NCBI RefSeq assembly: GCF_002251385.1
Contig: NZ_NPJJ01000028.1
Coordinates: 1-64,000, forward strand
Reading direction: 5' to 3'
DNA length: 64,000 nt
Origin: Prevotella sp. P5-108
GTDB lineage: Bacteria; Bacteroidota; Bacteroidia; Bacteroidales; Bacteroidaceae
Shown here: positions 60,619-64,000 of the stretch, piece by piece
Position numbering within the stretch: position 1 is the first letter of the stretch
Layout of the letters: the number at the start of each line of letters is the position of its first letter
The notes under the pieces: model-generated
What the model saw: only the letters and a program-made list of their open reading frames with translations
Told to the model about the DNA's origin: nothing
Databases searched by the model: none
Position numbers and translations under genes: made by a program

Positions 60619-61131
60619 TTAACCGTTAAATACTTTGTTCATACTAATGCCACGCTCGCCAGCTACGGTGTAAGCATCACGCAGCTCGCTAAGAGCCAAT
60701 ATTGTGGCCTTAACCAAGTTGTGAGCATTGGAAGAGCCCTTAGACTTTGCAATCACATCCTTGACACCTACGCTCTCCAGTACAGCACGCATAGCACCAC
60801 CAGCCTTAAGACCAGTACCGGCAGCAGCGGGCTTGAGAAGAACTTTGGCACCACTGAAAGCCACTTCAACCTCGTGAGGAATGGTACCCTTCAGTACAGG
60901 AACCTTAACAAGGTTCTTCTTGGCAGCCTCAGTACCCTTGGAAATTGCAGCGGTAACCTCACCAGCCTTTCCAAGGCCCCAACCTATAACACCATTGCCA
61001 TCACCTACAACGACGATAGCAGCGAATGTAAAGGTGCGACCACCTTTGGTAACCTTGGTTACTCGATTGATAGCAACCAAGCGGTCTTTCAATTCAACGT
61101 CACTATTTATTCTTACTTTATTCATTGCCAT
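60619..61131 (-). CDS. rpsE: 30S ribosomal protein S5
   Basis: A 170-residue S5. [20 protein letters not shown] then [20 protein letters not shown] is the double-stranded RNA-binding part, and [20 protein letters not shown] the C-terminal part. S5 helps decoding accuracy. A second ATG two codons in (MNKV) is possible. It follows rplR by six bases. Confidence 0.98.
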   Translation of the reverse strand: MAMNKVRINSDVELKDRLVAINRVTKVTKGGRTFTFAAIVVVGDGNGVIGWGLGKAGEVTAAISKGTEAAKKNLVKVPVLKGTIPHEVEVAFSGAKVLLKPAAAGTGLKAGGAMRAVLESVGVKDVIAKSKGSSNAHNLVKATILALSELRDAYTVAGERGISMNKVFNG

Positions 61132-61137
61132 AATCGT

Positions 61138-61482
61138 TTAAAATTTAAGACCACCTTCGCGTGCTGCATCAGCCAAAGCCTGTACACGTCCGTGATAGAG
61201 ATAACCATTACGGTCGAAAACAACACTCTCAACACCGGCTTTCTTGGCATTCTCGGCTACGAGAGCACCAACCTTCTTGGCCTGCTCAATCTTGGCCATC
61301 TTTTCGAGACCGAGAGAAGAAGCTGAAGCCAAAGTTGTACCAGTAAGGTCGTTGATAACCTGTGCATAAATTTGCTTGTTAGAACGGAATACGCTGAGAC
61401 GAGGACGCTCTGCGGTACCATTCACACTCTTGCGAATACGGAATTTTATCTTGATTCGTCTTTCTACTTTCTTTGTTGTCAT
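61138..61482 (-). CDS. rplR: 50S ribosomal protein L18
   Basis: A 114-residue L18, a 5S rRNA binder. Features are [40 protein letters not shown] and the final REGGLKF. It lies between rplF and rpsE. Confidence 0.98.
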   Translation of the reverse strand: MTTKKVERRIKIKFRIRKSVNGTAERPRLSVFRSNKQIYAQVINDLTGTTLASASSLGLEKMAKIEQAKKVGALVAENAKKAGVESVVFDRNGYLYHGRVQALADAAREGGLKF

Positions 61483-61502
61483 AATCGTAAATAATTAAAA
61501 GA

Positions 61503-62075
61503 TTACTTAGCGGCAGCTGTCTTACCAGACTTTCTGCGGATAACCTCACCTTTGAACAAGATACCCTTACCTTTATATGGTTCAGGCTTGCGGAAAGAAC
61601 GAATTTTTGCACAGATGAGACCAAGAAGCTGCTTGTCACAGCTCTCCAGTATGATGATAGGATTCTGGTTTCTCTCAGACTTTGTCTCAACCTTTACCTC
61701 CTTAGGAAGCTGGATAAAGATAGGGTGAGTATAACCCAAAGAGAACTCGATAAGATTACCCTGATTTGAAACACGATAACCTACACCTACGAGCTCCAAT
61801 GTCTTGCTATAACCAGCGCTGACACCTACTACCATGTTGTTTACCAGTGAACGGTAAAGTCCGTGGAAAGCCTGCTTCTGCTTGTAGTTTACGGGGCTGT
61901 TCTCATCGATTTCGAACACGATGCTACCATCGGTCAAAGTCAGTTTGATTGAGGGGTCAATCCACTGAGAGAGCTCACCCTTAGGACCCTTAACATTAAC
62001 GATGTTGGTCTTCTCGTCGAAGTTAACTGTAACTCCTGCGGGAATATTAATTGGCAATTTACCTATTCTTGACAT
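61503..62075 (-). CDS. rplF: 50S ribosomal protein L6
   Basis: A 190-residue L6 starting MSRIGKLPINIPAGVTV and ending with FRKPEPYKGKGILFKGEVIR then a basic tail. The frame is open to an ATG at 62090, but an unusually strong GGAGG (complement of 62084-62088) lies at the right distance from ATG 62075, which decides the start. It is 20 bases upstream of rplR. Confidence 0.97.
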   Translation of the reverse strand: MSRIGKLPINIPAGVTVNFDEKTNIVNVKGPKGELSQWIDPSIKLTLTDGSIVFEIDENSPVNYKQKQAFHGLYRSLVNNMVVGVSAGYSKTLELVGVGYRVSNQGNLIEFSLGYTHPIFIQLPKEVKVETKSERNQNPIIILESCDKQLLGLICAKIRSFRKPEPYKGKGILFKGEVIRRKSGKTAAAK

Positions 62076-62094
62076 AATTAAATCCTCCAATTAA

Positions 62095-62490
62095 TTAATA
62101 AACATAACAAAGAACCTCACCGCCAATCTTGAGGGCAGCTGCTTCCTTATCAGTCATAACACCTTGAGATGTAGATATAATGGCTATACCTAATCCGTTA
62201 ATTACTCTCGGCATGTCCTTGTAACCGGTATACTTACGGAGACCAGGAGTAGACACACGCTTCAGACACTTGATAGCGTTCTGCTTGGTGTTGTTGTCAT
62301 ACTTCAAGGCAACTTTAATAGTACCCTGGGGACCATCTTCTACGAACTTGTAGTTCAGAATGTAACCCTTCTCGAAGAGAATCTTGGTAATAGACTTCTT
62401 CATGTTTGACGCAGGAACCTCAACAACTCTGTGATGAGCCATGATTGCGTTTCTGAGTCTTGTCAGATAATCTGCTATTGGATCTGTCAT
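62095..62490 (-). CDS. rpsH: 30S ribosomal protein S8
   Basis: A 131-residue S8, with DPIADYLTRLRNAIMAHHRV and the C-terminal GIAIISTSQGVMTDKEA. S8 binds helix 21 of 16S rRNA and in E. coli represses the spc operon. The gap to rpsN upstream is long here (112 bases) and holds two hairpins. Confidence 0.98.
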   Translation of the reverse strand: MTDPIADYLTRLRNAIMAHHRVVEVPASNMKKSITKILFEKGYILNYKFVEDGPQGTIKVALKYDNNTKQNAIKCLKRVSTPGLRKYTGYKDMPRVINGLGIAIISTSQGVMTDKEAAALKIGGEVLCYVY

Positions 62491-62525
62491 ATAAATAAAT
62501 GTTTAATTAATCGGGACTACCCCGA

Positions 62526-62590
62526 CAATATTAAAAAAAATTCGTTGTGATTTTTCGTAAGAACACGGAAGAAACAGTTTCTTCCGCATT
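62526..62590 (-). promoter_or_regulatory. Hairpins in the rpsN-rpsH gap
   Basis: CGGAAGAAAC and GTTTCTTCCG (62566-62586) form a tight hairpin. On the minus strand a T8 run (complement of 62532-62539) lies further downstream. A second small stem (CGGG/CCCG) lies near 62510. Partial termination or an RNA control site is possible; only the pairing is seen. Confidence 0.35.
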
Positions 62591-62602
62591 CTCTGAAATA
62601 TC

Positions 62603-62905
62603 TTACCAGCTTGCTTTCTTTACTCCAGGTATGAGACCCTGAGAAGCCATTTCGCGGAACTGGATACGAGAGATACCGAACTGGCGGATATAACCCTTTG
62701 GACGACCAGTAATCTTGCAACGGTTGTGCAGGCGAATTGGATTAGCGTTCTTGGGAATAGACTGAAGTTTACGAGCAGCCTCATAAGCCTCTGCGATATC
62801 GTCAGTGGTCGCAATAATTTTCTTCAGAGCAGCACGCTTTTCAGCATAGCGAGCTACCAATTTTGCGCGCTTAACCTCGCGGGCCTTCATTGATTCTTTT
62901 GCCAT
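62603..62905 (-). CDS. rpsN: 30S ribosomal protein S14
   Basis: A 100-residue S14 of the long, zinc-free type, with [40 protein letters not shown] and the final [11 protein letters not shown]. The CxxC pairs of the short zinc form are absent. It is six bases after rplE. Confidence 0.97.
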   Translation of the reverse strand: MAKESMKAREVKRAKLVARYAEKRAALKKIIATTDDIAEAYEAARKLQSIPKNANPIRLHNRCKITGRPKGYIRQFGISRIQFREMASQGLIPGVKKASW

Positions 62906-62910
62906 ATCTA

Positions 62911-63465
62911 TTAATCGTTTTTAGCATTCTTGAATGGGAGACCGAAAGCTTTGAGCAGAGCATAACCTTCTTCATCTGTGCTTGCAGAAGTTACGAAAGT
63001 AATGTTCATACCCTGGATGCGATCTACCTGATCAATATTGATTTCAGGGAAGATAATCTGCTCTGAAACGCCGAGAGTATAGTTACCACGACCGTCAAAC
63101 TTGCTTTCGATACCCTTGAAGTCACGGATACGGGGAAGAGCTACACGGATAAGTTTCTCGAGGAACTCATACATGCGCTCACGACGCAATGTTACCATGA
63201 CACCGATAGGCATCTTCTTACGCAGCTTGAAGTTTGCGATATCCTTCTTAGAATATGTAGCAACAGCCTTCTGACCGGTAATGGCTGAAATCTCATTAAT
63301 GGCTACATCAATGATTTTCTTATCCTGTGTAGCGTCACCGAGACCCTGGTTAATAACGATTTTCTTCAGGACAGGAATTTGCATTGCTGAAGAATAGTTG
63401 AACTGCTTCTGGAGAGCAGGTGCTATAGTCTCATTATAGACTTTCTTTAACTGTGCTGTATCCAT
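62911..63465 (-). CDS. rplE: 50S ribosomal protein L5
   Basis: A 184-residue L5, a 5S rRNA and P-site tRNA contact. [20 protein letters not shown] is read as [13 protein letters not shown], then [20 protein letters not shown] and [15 protein letters not shown]. Its start codon overlaps the rplX stop. Confidence 0.98.
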   Translation of the reverse strand: MDTAQLKKVYNETIAPALQKQFNYSSAMQIPVLKKIVINQGLGDATQDKKIIDVAINEISAITGQKAVATYSKKDIANFKLRKKMPIGVMVTLRRERMYEFLEKLIRVALPRIRDFKGIESKFDGRGNYTLGVSEQIIFPEINIDQVDRIQGMNITFVTSASTDEEGYALLKAFGLPFKNAKND

Positions 63466-63782
63466 TACTTAATTACCTCCCCTGATTTTTTAGCGATACG
63501 GATTACGTTCTTGCCTTCGTGCTTGATGGCAACACGAGTAGCCTTACCACTCTTTGGATCTATCAAACTCAAATTTGAGATATGAATAGGTGCTTCTTGT
63601 TTTACAATACCGCCTTGTGGGTTCTTTGCAGAAGGCTTTGTACTCTTAGATACAATATTGACGCCCTCAACGATGGCACGGTTATCGCTAACCATTACCT
63701 TGAGCACCTTACCGGTTTTGCCCTTGTCACGTCCGGCAAGAACAACAACCATATCGTCTTTTCTAATATGTAACTTAGTCAT
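63465..63782 (-). CDS. rplX: 50S ribosomal protein L24
   Basis: A 105-residue L24 with the KOW motif near the start ([20 protein letters not shown]) and [20 protein letters not shown]. It is an assembly initiator of the large subunit. It sits between rplN and rplE. Confidence 0.98.
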   Translation of the reverse strand: MTKLHIRKDDMVVVLAGRDKGKTGKVLKVMVSDNRAIVEGVNIVSKSTKPSAKNPQGGIVKQEAPIHISNLSLIDPKSGKATRVAIKHEGKNVIRIAKKSGEVIK

Positions 63783-63801
63783 TGATTACTAATTTTAAAA
63801 A

Positions 63802-64000
63802 TTAAAGAACCTCAGGTGCCAAAGAAACAACCTTCATATTTACGGCACGGAGCTCACGAGCAACAGGACCGAAGATACGGCTTCCACGGAGCTCACCAGC
63901 ATTGTTGAGCAACACACAAGCGTTGTCATCAAAGCGTATATATGAACCGTCGGCACGACGAATTTCCTTTTTTGTGCGAACGATCAAAGCCTTAGATACC
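63802..64000 (-). CDS. rplN: 50S ribosomal protein L14, 3' part
   Basis: The last 65 residues of L14, cut by the window end. Visible are [20 protein letters not shown], then [10 protein letters not shown] and [20 protein letters not shown]. The start lies beyond 64000. Confidence 0.96.
   Translation of the reverse strand, partial: VSKALIVRTKKEIRRADGSYIRFDDNACVLLNNAGELRGSRIFGPVARELRAVNMKVVSLAPEVL

Noticed and set aside
1..64000. tRNA or rRNA genes
   Set aside because: No cloverleaf-like or 16S/23S/5S-like sequence was noticed on either strand by eye; a covariance search was not possible.

Overview
The window looks like chromosomal DNA of a Bacteroidales bacterium, most likely Prevotellaceae (Prevotella/Segatella-like). 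The reasons are the repeated -33 TTG / -7 TAnnTTTG promoter pattern, weak Shine-Dalgarno sites, a PurF-like protein beginning MGG, BspA-type leucine-rich repeats, Bacteroidales-type integrases with a MobV relaxase, and the ribosomal gene order. No family search could be run; assignments rest on motifs read by eye.

Layout. 1-504: tandem repeats. 505-5795: two glycosyltransferases, a PurF-like amidotransferase lacking its catalytic cysteine, and a secreted barrel-like protein. 6084-9154: rplM-rpsI-rpsB-tsf with a structured leader and a terminator. 9373-13434: a secreted CotH-family protein, a split LysO exporter and a radical SAM/SPASM protein. 13570-15449: an unknown protein and a vWA protein. 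15700-16860: debris (MITE-like element, two hairpin repeats, a broken ATP-binding protein). 16990-54131: an accessory island. 54279-64000: the alpha/spc ribosomal cluster on the minus strand (rplQ to rplN, with rpmJ, infA, map, secY and rpoA).

The island is one operon broken twice. A protein kinase with a leucine-rich-repeat tail (16990-18176) is interrupted by integrative element 1 (about 18177-34355), resumes at 34356-35689, is interrupted again by related element 2 (about 35690-51166), and ends with a cap at 51167-51238. Joining the three pieces gives one open frame of 862 codons. Its stop overlaps the next gene by ATGA, and the operon continues with a DUF6939-like protein, a DarT-like ADP-ribosyltransferase fused to a vWA domain, and a PP2C phosphatase. 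Kinase + phosphatase + vWA resembles TerY-P-type conflict triads; the DarT-vWA fusion and the LRR kinase make it unusual.

Element 1 carries integrase, excisionase-like regulators, a DUF3987 protein, a Zn/Toprim protein, a MobV relaxase, and a metal-efflux operon (HME-RND pump, adaptor, outer-membrane factor) with a PAP2 phosphatase and a His-rich small protein. Element 2 shares the integration module but has a replication initiator/DnaC-like pair and no visible relaxase. Its cargo is an AbiE-type toxin-antitoxin pair, a unit of WYL regulator, DEDDh exonuclease, acidic protein and uracil-DNA-glycosylase-like protein, and a tight minus-strand operon. That operon encodes what reads as a catalytically dead DnaE (DNA polymerase III alpha) core and a detached FtsZ C-terminal domain, beside unknown proteins. 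I consider the split kinase/DarT-vWA/PP2C operon and the DnaE-like/FtsZ-like operon the two best candidates for undescribed systems.
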